A stretch of 64,000 bases of DNA. Origin: Streptomyces parvus. Its GTDB lineage: Bacteria > Actinomycetota > Actinomycetes > Streptomycetales > Streptomycetaceae. The stretch is from contig NZ_CP135079.1 of NCBI RefSeq assembly GCF_032121415.1, forward strand, positions 1,612,001 through 1,676,000, given 5' to 3'. Numbering within the stretch: position 1 is the stretch's first letter; the number at the start of each line of letters is the position of its first letter. The notes below the pieces were generated by a model, which was not told the origin of the DNA, ran no database searches, and worked only from the letters and a program-made list of their open reading frames with translations. The position numbers and the translations under genes are program-made. This document shows, piece by piece, positions 8,662 through 17,607 of this stretch.

Positions 8662-10449
8662 ATGTCGGTTTCCGTAACCCTTCCGGCGCTCGGCGAGAGC
8701 GTCACCGAGGGCACTGTCACCCGTTGGCTGAAGGCCGAGGGCGAGCGCGTCGAGGCCGACGAGCCGTTGCTCGAGGTCTCGACCGACAAGGTCGACACCG
8801 AGATCCCCGCCCCCGCGTCCGGCGTCCTGGCCTCCATCAAGGTCGCCGAGGACGAGACCGTCGAGGTCGGCGCCGAGCTGGCCGTCATCGACGACGGCTC
8901 GGGCGCTCCGGCCGAGGCCGCGGCTCCGGCCGCCGAGCCCGCCGCCACCCCGGCCCCGCAGGCCGAGGAGGCGCCCACGGCCCCGTCGACCGAGACCGAG
9001 GCTCCGGCCCAGGCCCCGACCGCCGAGGCGACCACCGGCGGTTCGTCCGCCGAGGGCACCGACGTCACCCTCCCCGCGCTCGGCGAGAGCGTCACCGAGG
9101 GCACCGTCACCCGCTGGCTCAAGGAGGTCGGCGAGGAGGTGGCCGAGGACGAGCCGCTGCTCGAGGTCTCCACGGACAAGGTCGACACCGAGATCCCCGC
9201 CCCGGTCGCGGGTGTGCTGCTGGAGATCGTGGTCGGCGAGGACGAGACCGCCGAGGTCGGCGCCAAGCTCGCCGTCATCGGCGCCCCGGGCGCGGCTCCG
9301 GCCGCCGCTCCGGCGCAGCCCGCGGCCCCGGCCCAGGAGGCCCCGAAGGCCGAGGCACCCAAGGCCGAGGCGCCGAAGCAGGAGGCGCCGAAGCAGGAGG
9401 CCCCCGAGGCTCCCGCCCCGGCTCCGGCCGCCCCGGCTCCGGCCCAGGCCCCGTCGGCTCCGGCCGCTCCGGCTCCGGCGCAGCCCGCCCCCGTCACCCC
9501 GGCACCGGCCGCGCCCTCCGGTGACGACGGCGCGTACGTCACGCCGCTGGTCCGCAAGCTCGCGTCCGAGAACAACGTGGACCTGGGCTCGGTCAAGGGC
9601 ACCGGCGTCGGTGGCCGTATCCGCAAGCAGGACGTCGTCGCCGCCGCGGAGGCCGCCAAGGCCGCCGCTGCTCCGGCCCCGGCCGCTCCGGCCGCCGCCA
9701 AGGCGCCGAAGGTGGAGGCCTCCCCGCTGCGCGGTCAGACGGTCAAGATGACCCGGATGCGCAAGGTCATCGGCGACAACATGATGAAGGCCCTGCACTC
9801 GCAGGCCCAGCTGACCTCGGTCCTCGAGGTCGACATCACCAAGCTGATGAAGCTGCGCAACCAGGCCAAGGCCGCGTTCGCCGCCCGCGAGGGCGTCAAG
9901 CTGTCCCCGATGCCGTTCTTCGTGAAGGCGGCGGCCCAGGCGCTGAAGGCCCACCCGGTCGTCAACGCCCGGATCAACGAGGACGAGGGCACCATCACGT
10001 ACTTCGACTCGGAGAACATCGGCATCGCCGTGGACGCCGAGAAGGGTCTGATGACCCCGGTCATCAAGGGTGCGGGCGACCTGAACATCGCCGGTATCGC
10101 CAAGAAGACCGCCGAGCTGGCGGGCAAGGCGCGCGGTGGCGGCCTGACGCCGGACGACATGTCCGGCGCCACCTTCACCATCAGCAACACCGGTTCGCGC
10201 GGCGCCCTGTTCGACACCGTCATCGTGCCGCCGAACCAGGCCGCCATCCTGGGCATCGGCGCGACGGTCCGCCGTCCCGTGGTCATCGACCACCCGGACC
10301 TCGGCGAGACCATCGCGGTGCGCGACATGACGTACCTCTCGCTCTCCTACGACCACCGTCTGGTGGACGGCGCGGACGCCGCCCGCTACCTGACGTCGGT
10401 CAAGGCGATCCTGGAGGCGGGTGAGTTCGAGGTCGAGCTCGGCCTCTGA
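8662..10449 (+). CDS. sucB: E2 component of 2-oxoacid dehydrogenase complexes, two lipoyl domains (SucB/AceF type)
   Basis: The acyltransferase core of a 2-oxoacid dehydrogenase complex. Domain order in 595 residues: lipoyl domain 1 (2-77, lipoyl K43 in STDKVD), Ala/Pro linker, lipoyl domain 2 (133-207, K173), a long Ala/Pro/Lys/Glu linker (208-285), the peripheral-subunit-binding domain (291-328, [10 protein letters not shown]...GGRIRKQDV) and the catalytic domain ending in DHRLVDG with H565 and D569. AAGGAG lies 10 nt before the ATG. It is often annotated as succinyltransferase, but it sits between lpdA and aceE. In Corynebacterium and Mycobacterium one E2 serves both pyruvate and 2-oxoglutarate complexes, and I infer the same here. 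The lipoate it needs is made by lipA/lipB 11 kb away. Confidence 0.93.
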   Translation: MSVSVTLPALGESVTEGTVTRWLKAEGERVEADEPLLEVSTDKVDTEIPAPASGVLASIKVAEDETVEVGAELAVIDDGSGAPAEAAAPAAEPAATPAPQAEEAPTAPSTETEAPAQAPTAEATTGGSSAEGTDVTLPALGESVTEGTVTRWLKEVGEEVAEDEPLLEVSTDKVDTEIPAPVAGVLLEIVVGEDETAEVGAKLAVIGAPGAAPAAAPAQPAAPAQEAPKAEAPKAEAPKQEAPKQEAPEAPAPAPAAPAPAQAPSAPAAPAPAQPAPVTPAPAAPSGDDGAYVTPLVRKLASENNVDLGSVKGTGVGGRIRKQDVVAAAEAAKAAAAPAPAAPAAAKAPKVEASPLRGQTVKMTRMRKVIGDNMMKALHSQAQLTSVLEVDITKLMKLRNQAKAAFAAREGVKLSPMPFFVKAAAQALKAHPVVNARINEDEGTITYFDSENIGIAVDAEKGLMTPVIKGAGDLNIAGIAKKTAELAGKARGGGLTPDDMSGATFTISNTGSRGALFDTVIVPPNQAAILGIGATVRRPVVIDHPDLGETIAVRDMTYLSLSYDHRLVDGADAARYLTSVKAILEAGEFEVELGL

Positions 10450-10478
10450 ACGCCCCGGCTGTAACCAGCCTCACCAGC

Positions 10479-10515
10479 GGCGCCCCCGTCCGGAACTCTT
10501 CCGGGCGGGGGCGCC
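10479..10515 (+). terminator. terminator after sucB
   Basis: Nested inverted repeat: GGCGCCCCCG (10479-10488) pairs with CGGGGGCGCC (10506-10515), and CCGGAA pairs with TTCCGG inside. It lies 30 bp after the sucB stop and separates lpdA-sucB from the GntR gene. Confidence 0.8.
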
Positions 10516-10598
10516 GCCGTATTGTCTAAACACCACAGGAGGCCGACCCGGCGCCGTGATGATGTAGGCAGCACCGGTCTGCCCTGAAGGAGCCCTCC

Positions 10599-11222
10599 AT
10601 GACCCCGCCCGTCGTCCACTCGCTGCGCGAACAGATCCGCGAGCACATCGTGGAGGGGATCGTCAGCGGGCGCTGGAAGCCGGGTGAGCGGATCGTGGAG
10701 CGCCGTATCGCCACCGAGCTGGAGGTCAGCCAGACCCCGGTGCGCGAGGCGCTGCGTGAGCTGGAGACGCTCCGGCTGATCGAGTCGGCCCCCAACAAGG
10801 GCGTCCGGGTCCGCAGTCTGACCGCCGCCGACCTGGAGGAGAGCTATCCGGTCCGGGCCGGCCTGGAGCAGATCGCGGCCGAGCTGGCGGCCCCCCGGCT
10901 CGGCCAGGACTGCTCGGCGCTGGAGCCGCACGTGGCCGCGTTGTACGAGGCGGACCGGCTGGCCGACGGCGAGGCCCAGGTGCGGCACACGGTCGGCTTC
11001 CACCGGGAGATGGTGCGGGCCGCCGGGAACGCGGTGCTGCTGCACACCTGGGAGGGGCTGGGCATCGAGGTGTTCACGGCGCTGTCCATCCGCTGGCTGG
11101 GCACGGTGCAGAAGTCGTACGCGGAGGAGCACCAGGCGCTCATCGACGCGTTCCTCGCCGAGGACCCGCGGATCGGGGCCCTGGTGAAGGCCCATGTGCT
11201 CGGGTGCGCGCCCCGCGCGTGA
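10599..11222 (+). CDS. GntR-family (FadR/FCD-type) transcriptional regulator
   Basis: A 207-residue repressor-type regulator. The winged helix covers about residues 6-72 (LREQIREHIVEGIVSGRWKP, then EVSQTPVREALRELE as recognition helix), and an FCD-type helical effector domain fills 80-205. Its position between the lpdA-E2 pair and aceE suggests that it senses a central metabolite such as pyruvate, acetyl-CoA or lactate and controls the pyruvate dehydrogenase genes, as PdhR does in E. coli. That role is inference. A perfect palindrome in the aceE promoter 165 bp downstream is a candidate target. TGAAGGAGCCCTCC precedes the ATG and gives a good ribosome site. Confidence 0.85.
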   Translation: MTPPVVHSLREQIREHIVEGIVSGRWKPGERIVERRIATELEVSQTPVREALRELETLRLIESAPNKGVRVRSLTAADLEESYPVRAGLEQIAAELAAPRLGQDCSALEPHVAALYEADRLADGEAQVRHTVGFHREMVRAAGNAVLLHTWEGLGIEVFTALSIRWLGTVQKSYAEEHQALIDAFLAEDPRIGALVKAHVLGCAPRA

Positions 11223-11385
11223 GCCCGTGGGTCCACCCCTGCGGCCGTCCGATCATCTGGCGCGCGACCTGCTCTTCCGTGCAGGTCAGCGCCCTTTTTG
11301 TGCACCTTTTCGCGTCACTCCGTGCCCTGTTTCGAGGCACCCCATGCCACTTTTCTTCGTATCGAGAAGTTTTGCCTTCAATCCT

Positions 11386-11415
11386 TTGATCGATCATCGA
11401 TCAGCGTCTTACAGT
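11386..11415 (+). promoter_or_regulatory. aceE promoter with 17-bp perfect palindrome between -35 and -10
   Basis: TTGATC (11386-11391) and TACAGT (11410-11415) are spaced 18 bp, a good housekeeping-sigma promoter. TGATCGAT-C-ATCGATCA (11387-11403), a perfect 8+1+8 palindrome, covers the -35 element and spacer, where a bound repressor would block RNA polymerase. The surrounding 60 bp are unusually A/T-rich for this genome. The GntR regulator just upstream is the obvious candidate ligand, but this is not shown. Confidence 0.7.
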
Positions 11416-11500
11416 TCATTTCGCGGGCCCACCGGCCCCATCGCTCTGTCCTGCCAGATAGAGCCTTCTCCACCCCCCTCCTCTCCGGAAGGCGGCGATC

Positions 11501-14173
11501 ATGACCGACCCCGTAGGAAAGCTTCCGAGCGAGCTCGACCAGCTCCCGGACCGTGACCCCGAGGAGACCGCCGAATGGGCGGCTTCCCTGGACGCCGTCA
11601 CCAAGGCTGCCGGCCCGCACCGCGCCGCGTACCTGATGCGCCGCTCGCTGCAGCACGCCGAGGGCGCCGGTCTCGCGCTGCCCAAGCTGCTGGAGACCGA
11701 TTACGTCAACACCATCCCCACCGCCGCCGAGCCCGCGTTCGACGGCGACCTGGAGATGGAGTCGAAGATCACCGCGTGGAACCGCTGGAACGCGGCCGCG
11801 ATGGTCAGCCGGGGCGCCCGGTACGGGGTCGGCGGCCACATCGCCACCTTCGCCTCGGCGGCCTGGCTCTACGAGACCGGCTTCAACCACTTCTTCCGCG
11901 GCAAGGAGGGGGACGGCTCCGGGGACCAGCTCTACATCCAGGGCCACGCCTCCCCCGGCATCTACGCCCGCGCCTTCCTCGATGGCCGGCTCAGCGAGCG
12001 GCAGCTGGACAACTTCCGTCAGGAGACGGGTGGCGACGGTCTGCCGTCCTACCCGCACCCGCGGCGGCTGCCCTGGCTGTGGGAGTTCCCCACCGTGTCG
12101 ATGGGCCTCGGCCCGCTCTCGGCCATCTACCAGGCGCGCTTCAACCGCTACCTGGCCAACCGCTCCATCAAGGACACCGCCGACTCGCACGTATGGGCCT
12201 TCCTGGGCGACGGCGAGATGGACGAGCCCGAGGCGACCGCCGCCCTGGCCCTCGCGGCCCGTGAGCAACTCGACAACCTGACGTTCGTCATCAACTGCAA
12301 CCTGCAGCGCCTCGACGGCCCGGTCCGCGCCAACTTCCGCGTGGTCCAGGAGCTGGAGGCGCAGTTCCGCGGGGCCGGCTGGAACGTCGTCAAGACGCTC
12401 TGGGGCAACGCCTGGGACGAGCTGTTCCAGCTGGACACCCAGGGGGCGCTGCTGCGCCGCCTGCGCGAGGTCCCGGACGCGCAGTTCCAGACGTACGCCA
12501 CCCGCGACGTGGCCTACATCCGCGAGCACTTCTTCGGCACCGAGCCCGCCCTGGTCGAGCTGGCGAAACTGCTCTCCGACGCGAAGATCGCCGAGTGCTT
12601 CTACACCTCGCGCGGCGGCCACGAGGCCCGCAAGGTCTACGCGGCGTACCGGGCGGCGATCGAGCACAAGGGCGCGCCGACCGTGATCCTGGCCCAGACG
12701 GTCAAGGGCTACACACTCGGCAAGGGCTTCGAGTCCAAGAACGCCAACCACCAGATGAAGAAGCTGTCGATCGACGAGTTCAAGGGCATGCGCGAGCTGC
12801 TCGGCCTCCCGATCCCCGACAGCGCCTTCCAGGACGGCCTGGTCCCCTACGGCCACCCCGGTGCCGACTCCCCCGAGGTCCGTTACCTCCAGGAGCGCCG
12901 TGCCGCACTCGGCGGCCCCGCCCCGGCCCGCCGGCTGCACGCCTCGGCTCCGCTGCCGCAGCCCGAGGAGCGCGCGTTCAAGGCCCTGTACAAGGGGTCC
13001 GGCAAGCAGGAGATGGCCACCACCATGGCGTTCGTCCGCCTGGTGAAGGACCTGATGCGGGACAAGGAGACCGGCAAGCGCTGGGTGCCCATCGTCCCGG
13101 ACGAGGCCCGTACCTTCGGTATGGAGTCGCTGTTCCCCTCGGCCGGTATCTACTCGCCGCTGGGGCAGACGTACGACCCGGTCGACCGCGACCAGCTGAT
13201 GTACTACAAGGAGGCCAAGGACGGCCAGATCCTCAACGAGGGGATCACCGAGGCCGGGGCCATGGCCGACTTCATCGCCGCCGCCACGTCGTACGCGACG
13301 CACGGCGAGACGATGATCCCGTTCTACATCTTCTACTCGATGTTCGGCTGGCAGCGGACCGGCGACCAGATGTGGCAGCTCGCCGACCAGCTCGGCAAGG
13401 GCTTCATCGTCGGCGCGACGGCGGGCCGTACGACCCTGACGGGCGAGGGCCTCCAGCACGCGGACGGCCATTCGCACCTGATCGCGGCCACCAACCCGGC
13501 CTCGCTCAACTACGACCCGGCGTTCGCGTACGAGGTGGCGGTGATCGTCAAGGACGGTCTGCGCCGGATGTACGGCCCCGACGCCGAGGACGTCTTCTAC
13601 TACCTGACGGTCTACAACGAGCCGAAGCCCCAGCCCGCGATGCCCGAGGGCGTCGAGGAGGGCATCGTCAAGGGCCTGTACCGCTTCAAGGAGGGCACGC
13701 CCGCGACGGCGAACGCGCCGCGCCTCCAGCTGCTGGCCTCCGGTACGGCGATCCACTGGGCCCTGGAGGCCCAGGAGCTGCTGGCCGCCGACTGGGGTGT
13801 CACGGCCGATGTCTGGTCCGCCACCTCGTGGGGCGAGCTGCGCCGCGACGCCCTGGCGGCCGACGAGGCGCTGCTCCGCGGTGAGGTGCGGGTCCCCTAC
13901 GTGACGCAGGCGCTCTCCGGTGCCCCGGGCCCGGTGCTCGCGGTGAGCGACTGGATGCGCCAGGTCCCGGACCAGATCAGCCAGTGGGTGGAGCAGGACT
14001 GGTCCTCGCTCGGCACGGACGGCTTCGGCCTCTCCGACACCCGCGAAGCGGCCCGCCGCCACTTCGGCGTCGACGCCCGGTCGATCGTGGCGGCCTCGCT
14101 GGCCCAGCTCGCCAAGCGCGGCGAGGTCCCGGCCTCGGCGGTGAAGGAGGCCCGGGAGCGCTACGGGATCTGA
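11501..14173 (+). CDS. aceE: AceE: pyruvate dehydrogenase E1, homodimeric type
   Basis: The thiamine-diphosphate enzyme that decarboxylates pyruvate and loads acetyl groups on the E2 lipoyl arms. At 890 residues it is full length for the homodimeric E1 class. Visible markers are [16 protein letters not shown] near 150, the ThDP/Mg motif [10 protein letters not shown] near 235 running to [27 protein letters not shown] near 405, [20 protein letters not shown] near 535 and the HADGHSHL loop near 655. GGAAGG lies about 8 nt before the ATG. It forms a complex with the upstream E2 and LpdA and feeds acetyl-CoA to the TCA cycle. A strong operator-like palindrome controls its promoter and a long hairpin ends it. 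Confidence 0.96.
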   Translation: MTDPVGKLPSELDQLPDRDPEETAEWAASLDAVTKAAGPHRAAYLMRRSLQHAEGAGLALPKLLETDYVNTIPTAAEPAFDGDLEMESKITAWNRWNAAAMVSRGARYGVGGHIATFASAAWLYETGFNHFFRGKEGDGSGDQLYIQGHASPGIYARAFLDGRLSERQLDNFRQETGGDGLPSYPHPRRLPWLWEFPTVSMGLGPLSAIYQARFNRYLANRSIKDTADSHVWAFLGDGEMDEPEATAALALAAREQLDNLTFVINCNLQRLDGPVRANFRVVQELEAQFRGAGWNVVKTLWGNAWDELFQLDTQGALLRRLREVPDAQFQTYATRDVAYIREHFFGTEPALVELAKLLSDAKIAECFYTSRGGHEARKVYAAYRAAIEHKGAPTVILAQTVKGYTLGKGFESKNANHQMKKLSIDEFKGMRELLGLPIPDSAFQDGLVPYGHPGADSPEVRYLQERRAALGGPAPARRLHASAPLPQPEERAFKALYKGSGKQEMATTMAFVRLVKDLMRDKETGKRWVPIVPDEARTFGMESLFPSAGIYSPLGQTYDPVDRDQLMYYKEAKDGQILNEGITEAGAMADFIAAATSYATHGETMIPFYIFYSMFGWQRTGDQMWQLADQLGKGFIVGATAGRTTLTGEGLQHADGHSHLIAATNPASLNYDPAFAYEVAVIVKDGLRRMYGPDAEDVFYYLTVYNEPKPQPAMPEGVEEGIVKGLYRFKEGTPATANAPRLQLLASGTAIHWALEAQELLAADWGVTADVWSATSWGELRRDALAADEALLRGEVRVPYVTQALSGAPGPVLAVSDWMRQVPDQISQWVEQDWSSLGTDGFGLSDTREAARRHFGVDARSIVAASLAQLAKRGEVPASAVKEARERYGI

Positions 14174-14197
14174 TCCCCGCTCCCGTAGGACCCAGCC

Positions 14198-14260
14198 GGA
14201 CCCCCGGTCACCGGGCAGGCGCGCGTTCCGAAAGCGCGCCTGCCCGGCGGCCGGGGGTCC
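14198..14260 (+). terminator. terminator after aceE
   Basis: Two-tier hairpin: GGACCCCCGG (14198-14207) pairs with CCGGGGGTCC (14251-14260), and CCGGGCAGGCGCGC pairs with GCGCGCCTGCCCGG inside. It starts 25 bp after the aceE stop. Confidence 0.85.
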
Positions 14261-14336
14261 GGCGTTCGCGCGTCCCGCGCGCGGCGGCCGGGGGTTCCGC
14301 TGGGGGACGGGTCCGCCCTGCCGCCACAATGGGCCC

Positions 14337-15320
14337 ATGCGCGCTGCCCGGCTGATCAAGATGGTGCTGCTCCTGCAGGCCCGCCCCGCGATGACCGCCG
14401 CCGAGCTGGCGGCCGAGCTGGAGGTGTCGGAGCGTACGGTCACCCGGGACGCGCAGGCCCTGTCCGACGCGGGCGTCCCGGTGTACGCGGAGCGCGGCCG
14501 GGCCGGCGGCTACCGGCTCGTCGGCGGCTACCGCACCCGGCTGACCGGTCTCGCCCGGGACGAGGCGGAGGCGCTGTTCCTCTCCGGGCTGCCCGCCGCG
14601 CTGCGCGAGATGGGCCTGGAGGACGCGGCGTCGGCCGCCCGTCTCAAGGTGTCGGCGGCGCTCATGCCCTCCCTGCGCGACGCCTCGTCGTCCGCGGCCC
14701 GCCGCTTCCACCTGGACGCGCCCTCCTGGTACCACGAGCCGGAGACCCCCGAACTGCTGCCCGCGATCGCCGACGCGGTCTGGGACGACCGGCTGCTGCG
14801 GGTCCGCTACCGCCGGGGCGGGGGCCGCGACCACGCGGGTACGGAGGTGGCGCGGGAGCTCGCTCCGTACGGTCTCGTCCTGAAGGCCGGGATCTGGTAC
14901 CTCTGCGCCCGGGCGGGCGAGGACTTCCGGGTCTACCGGATCGACCGCTTCACCGCCGTGGAGGAGGCCGACGAGCGCTTCGAGCGGGACGAGACGTTCG
15001 ACCTGCCGGGGTTCTGGGCGGAGCGGGCCGCCGGGTTCGCCCGGTCCCTGCTGCGTACCGAGGTGACCGTACGGGTGTCCGAGCGCGGCGGGCGGATGCT
15101 CGCGTACGCCGGTGACCGGGCGGCGGCCGCCTCGGCGCTCGCTGAGGCCTCGGAGCCGGGCCCGGACGGGTGGCGGACGCTGACGCTGCCGGTGGAATCC
15201 CTGGACGTGGCGTACGGCCAGCTGCTGGCGCTGGGGCCCGAGTTGGAAGTGGTGGCGCCCGAGGAGCTGCGGGCGCGGTTCACCGAAGCGGCCGAACGCC
15301 TGCGCGAGTTGTATCGCTGA
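14337..15320 (+). CDS. WYL-domain transcriptional regulator
   Basis: A 327-residue regulator. The N-terminal helix-turn-helix (about 3-55) reads LIKMVLLLQARPAMTAAELAAELEVSERTVTRDAQAL, with a wing ending in GGYRLVGGYRT. The middle and C-terminal part (about 140-325) is a WYL sensor domain followed by the WCX extension (LRVRYRRGGG, APYGLVLKAGIWYLCAR, FRVYRIDRFTAV). WYL proteins bind nucleic-acid-like ligands or other small molecules and act as activators or repressors; the target here is unknown. The gene stands alone after the aceE terminator and is followed by an unrelated DUF4240 gene. Confidence 0.88.
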   Translation: MRAARLIKMVLLLQARPAMTAAELAAELEVSERTVTRDAQALSDAGVPVYAERGRAGGYRLVGGYRTRLTGLARDEAEALFLSGLPAALREMGLEDAASAARLKVSAALMPSLRDASSSAARRFHLDAPSWYHEPETPELLPAIADAVWDDRLLRVRYRRGGGRDHAGTEVARELAPYGLVLKAGIWYLCARAGEDFRVYRIDRFTAVEEADERFERDETFDLPGFWAERAAGFARSLLRTEVTVRVSERGGRMLAYAGDRAAAASALAEASEPGPDGWRTLTLPVESLDVAYGQLLALGPELEVVAPEELRARFTEAAERLRELYR

Positions 15321-15382
15321 AAGGCTGCAATTCGGCGTCTGCGCGTGCGGGAGCCCCCGGCAGGCTGGATGCTGGACCCGTG

Positions 15383-15904
15383 ATGGACGAAACGGAATTC
15401 TGGGAGATCATCGACAGCACCCGCGAGGCCGCCGACGGCGACCCCGAGGACCATGCCGACCTGCTGGTGGAACGGCTGACGCAGCTCGATCCCGATTCCG
15501 TGCTGGACTTCGCCCGGCACTTCGAGGCCCGCTACAACCGCGCCTACGCCTGGGATCTGTGGGGAGCCGCGGCCGTGCTGCTGGGCGGGGCGAGCGACGA
15601 CGCGTTCGACTGGTTCCGCTGCTGGCTGATCGGCCAGGGCCGGGAGGTCTTCGAGGGGGCGCTGCACGATCCGGACGCCCTGGCGGAGCTGCTGGACGAC
15701 TTCGACGAGGAGATCGACGGGGACGGCGAGGAGCTGGGCTACGCGGCCGACGAGGCGTACGAGCAGCTCACCGGGGTGGTCGCGCCGGAGCTGGGGCTTC
15801 TGCCGCAGCCCGCCGAGCCGCTGGGCACCCCGGTCGACTTCGAGGACGAGGAGGCGCTCGCCGCCCGGTTCCCCGAGCTGTGGGACCGCTTCGGACCGCG
15901 GTGA
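15383..15904 (+). CDS. DUF4240 domain protein
   Basis: A 173-residue acidic cytosolic protein of the DUF4240 family: it opens MDETEFWEIIDSTR, then has LDPDSVLDFARHFE, YAWDLWGAAAVLLGG and FDWFRCWLIGQGREVFE, the conserved family segments. Function is unknown; family members are often encoded near toxin-immunity or regulatory genes. Start could be GTG 15380 or ATG 15383, which are adjacent; ATG is used. It is 62 bp after the WYL regulator and convergent with the GNAT gene 10 bp away. Confidence 0.8.
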   Translation: MDETEFWEIIDSTREAADGDPEDHADLLVERLTQLDPDSVLDFARHFEARYNRAYAWDLWGAAAVLLGGASDDAFDWFRCWLIGQGREVFEGALHDPDALAELLDDFDEEIDGDGEELGYAADEAYEQLTGVVAPELGLLPQPAEPLGTPVDFEDEEALAARFPELWDRFGPR

Positions 15905-15914
15905 TACCCGGCGC

Positions 15915-16436
15915 TCAGGCGGGGCCGAGCGAGCGGCCCATGCAGATGTCGTCGACGTAACGCCCGTTCAGGAAGAACTCCCCGGGCAGCACCCCTTCGA
16001 CGGCGAAGCCCTCGGAGGCGTAGAGCGCGCGGGCGGGGGTGTTGTGGCCGAGCACCCGCAGCGTGATCCGGTTGGCGCCCTGGCGGCGGGCCTCGGCGAA
16101 CGCGGCCCGCAGCAGGGCCCTCCCCGCCCCGGCCCCGCGCGCCCAGGTCGCCACGGCGAGCCCCTTTATCTGGCGGACGTGGGCGTTGGAGGCGAGCGGG
16201 GTGGGCGGGACGAGCCGGATGTACCCGGCGATGCCCACCCGGCCGTCCGGCGTCTGTGCCTCCACCACGAGGAAGTCCTCGGGCCCGTGCCCCTCGTCGA
16301 AGAAGGGCTCGTACGGAGGCACCGGCCTCGGCAGGACGGCGTGCAGCGTCGACCAGGTGGACCGGTCGAGCTCGGCGAGTGCGTCGTCGTCGGCGAGTAC
16401 GGCGGGGCGGACGGGGCGGAGTACGGGGGCGACCAT
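15915..16436 (-). CDS. GNAT-family N-acetyltransferase
   Basis: A 173-residue acetyltransferase. The acetyl-CoA binding motif A is present as IKGLAVATWARGAGAGRALLRAAFAEAR (R/Q-x-x-G-x-G/A is ARGAGAG), followed by ITLRVLGHNTPARALYASEGFAVEGVL, the usual motif-B asparagine and tyrosine. The substrate cannot be read from sequence. It is divergent from the epimerase-like gene with about 60 bp between, and convergent with DUF4240. Confidence 0.85.
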   Translation of the reverse strand: MVAPVLRPVRPAVLADDDALAELDRSTWSTLHAVLPRPVPPYEPFFDEGHGPEDFLVVEAQTPDGRVGIAGYIRLVPPTPLASNAHVRQIKGLAVATWARGAGAGRALLRAAFAEARRQGANRITLRVLGHNTPARALYASEGFAVEGVLPGEFFLNGRYVDDICMGRSLGPA

Positions 16437-16498
16437 GGGGTCACTGTGTCATGGGGTGTTCCCCGTGTTCGAGGCGTTTCATGGGGCAGGATGGGCCC

Positions 16499-17398
16499 AT
16501 GCCCAGCTCCCGTATCGCCGTCAGCGGATCGTCCGGACTCATCGGAGCGGCGCTGGTGCGCTCGCTGCGCGCCGACGGGCACGAGGTGGCCCGCCTGGTG
16601 CGCCGGCCTGCCAGAAGCGGCGACGAGGTCGAGTGGGACCCCCAGCGGGGTTACGTGGACGTGGCCGGCCTCGTCGGCTGCGACGCGATCGTGCATCTGG
16701 CCGGGGCAGGAGTGGGCGACCACCGCTGGACCGAGGCCTACAAGCGGGAGATCCGGGACAGCCGGGTTCTGGGGACCGCCGCCGTCGCCGAGGCCGTCGC
16801 CTCGCTCGACACCCCGCCCCGGGTCCTGCTCTCCGGGTCCGCCATCGGCTTCTACGGCGACACCGGGAGCTCCCCGGTGGACGAGAGCGCGCCGCTCGGG
16901 GACGGGTTCCTGCCGTCGGTCTGCGAGGAGTGGGAGGCTGCCACCGCGGCCGCCGAGGAGGCGGGGGTGCGTACCGTGCACGCCCGGACCGGACTGGTCG
17001 TCGGCCGCGAGGGCGGCGCCTGGGGGCGGCTCTTCCCGCTGTTCAAGGCGGGTCTGGGCGGGAAGCTGGGCAACGGCCGCCAGTACTGGAGCTTCATCGC
17101 CCTGCACGACCATGTCGCGGCGCTGCGCCACATCCTGGACACGGAGTCGCTGACCGGGCCGGTGAACCTGACCGGGCCGAGGCCGGTCACCAACGCCGAG
17201 GTGACCGCCGCCATGGGCCGGGTGCTGCGCCGTCCCACGCTGTTCCCCGCGCCGGCGCCCGCGCTGAAGCTGGCGCTCGGGGAGTTCGCGGAGGATGTGC
17301 TGGGCAGTCAGCGGGTGATCCCGGCGAAGCTGCTGGACTCCGGCTTCTCGTTCGCCTTCCCCGACATCGACGGGGCGATCCGCGCCGCACTGCGCTGA
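16499..17398 (+). CDS. TIGR01777-family NAD(P)-binding epimerase-like protein (YfcH/SDR39U1 type)
   Basis: A 299-residue extended SDR protein. The N-terminal Rossmann motif is AVSGSSGLIGAALV, the family-typical VEWDPQRG and VHLAGAGVGDHRW follow, and the catalytic-like region reads LLSGSAIGFYGD. The C-terminal DUF1731-type end includes VIPAKLLDSGFSFAFPDI. Known relatives include E. coli YfcH and human SDR39U1; the substrate is not known. The ATG at 16499 gives the expected N-terminus, and an AGGA lies 8 nt upstream. Confidence 0.88.
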   Translation: MPSSRIAVSGSSGLIGAALVRSLRADGHEVARLVRRPARSGDEVEWDPQRGYVDVAGLVGCDAIVHLAGAGVGDHRWTEAYKREIRDSRVLGTAAVAEAVASLDTPPRVLLSGSAIGFYGDTGSSPVDESAPLGDGFLPSVCEEWEAATAAAEEAGVRTVHARTGLVVGREGGAWGRLFPLFKAGLGGKLGNGRQYWSFIALHDHVAALRHILDTESLTGPVNLTGPRPVTNAEVTAAMGRVLRRPTLFPAPAPALKLALGEFAEDVLGSQRVIPAKLLDSGFSFAFPDIDGAIRAALR

Positions 17399-17607
17399 GC
17401 CGGGCGGGCCTGTGGCGGGGCGGGTGCGAGCGCCCGGGACCGTCCCGCGCCCTCGGACCGCGTGTGCGACCCCGTGCCCCGGTGCTCCCCGGCGCGCGTC
17501 TGACCCAGTATCAGCCATCCTCCTAGCCTCGATGCGAACTCCGGCTTTCCGGGGACCTGTTGGGGGCAAGAACCCCCCACCAGTCGCACCGACTCGGGGA
17601 GGGGCAC

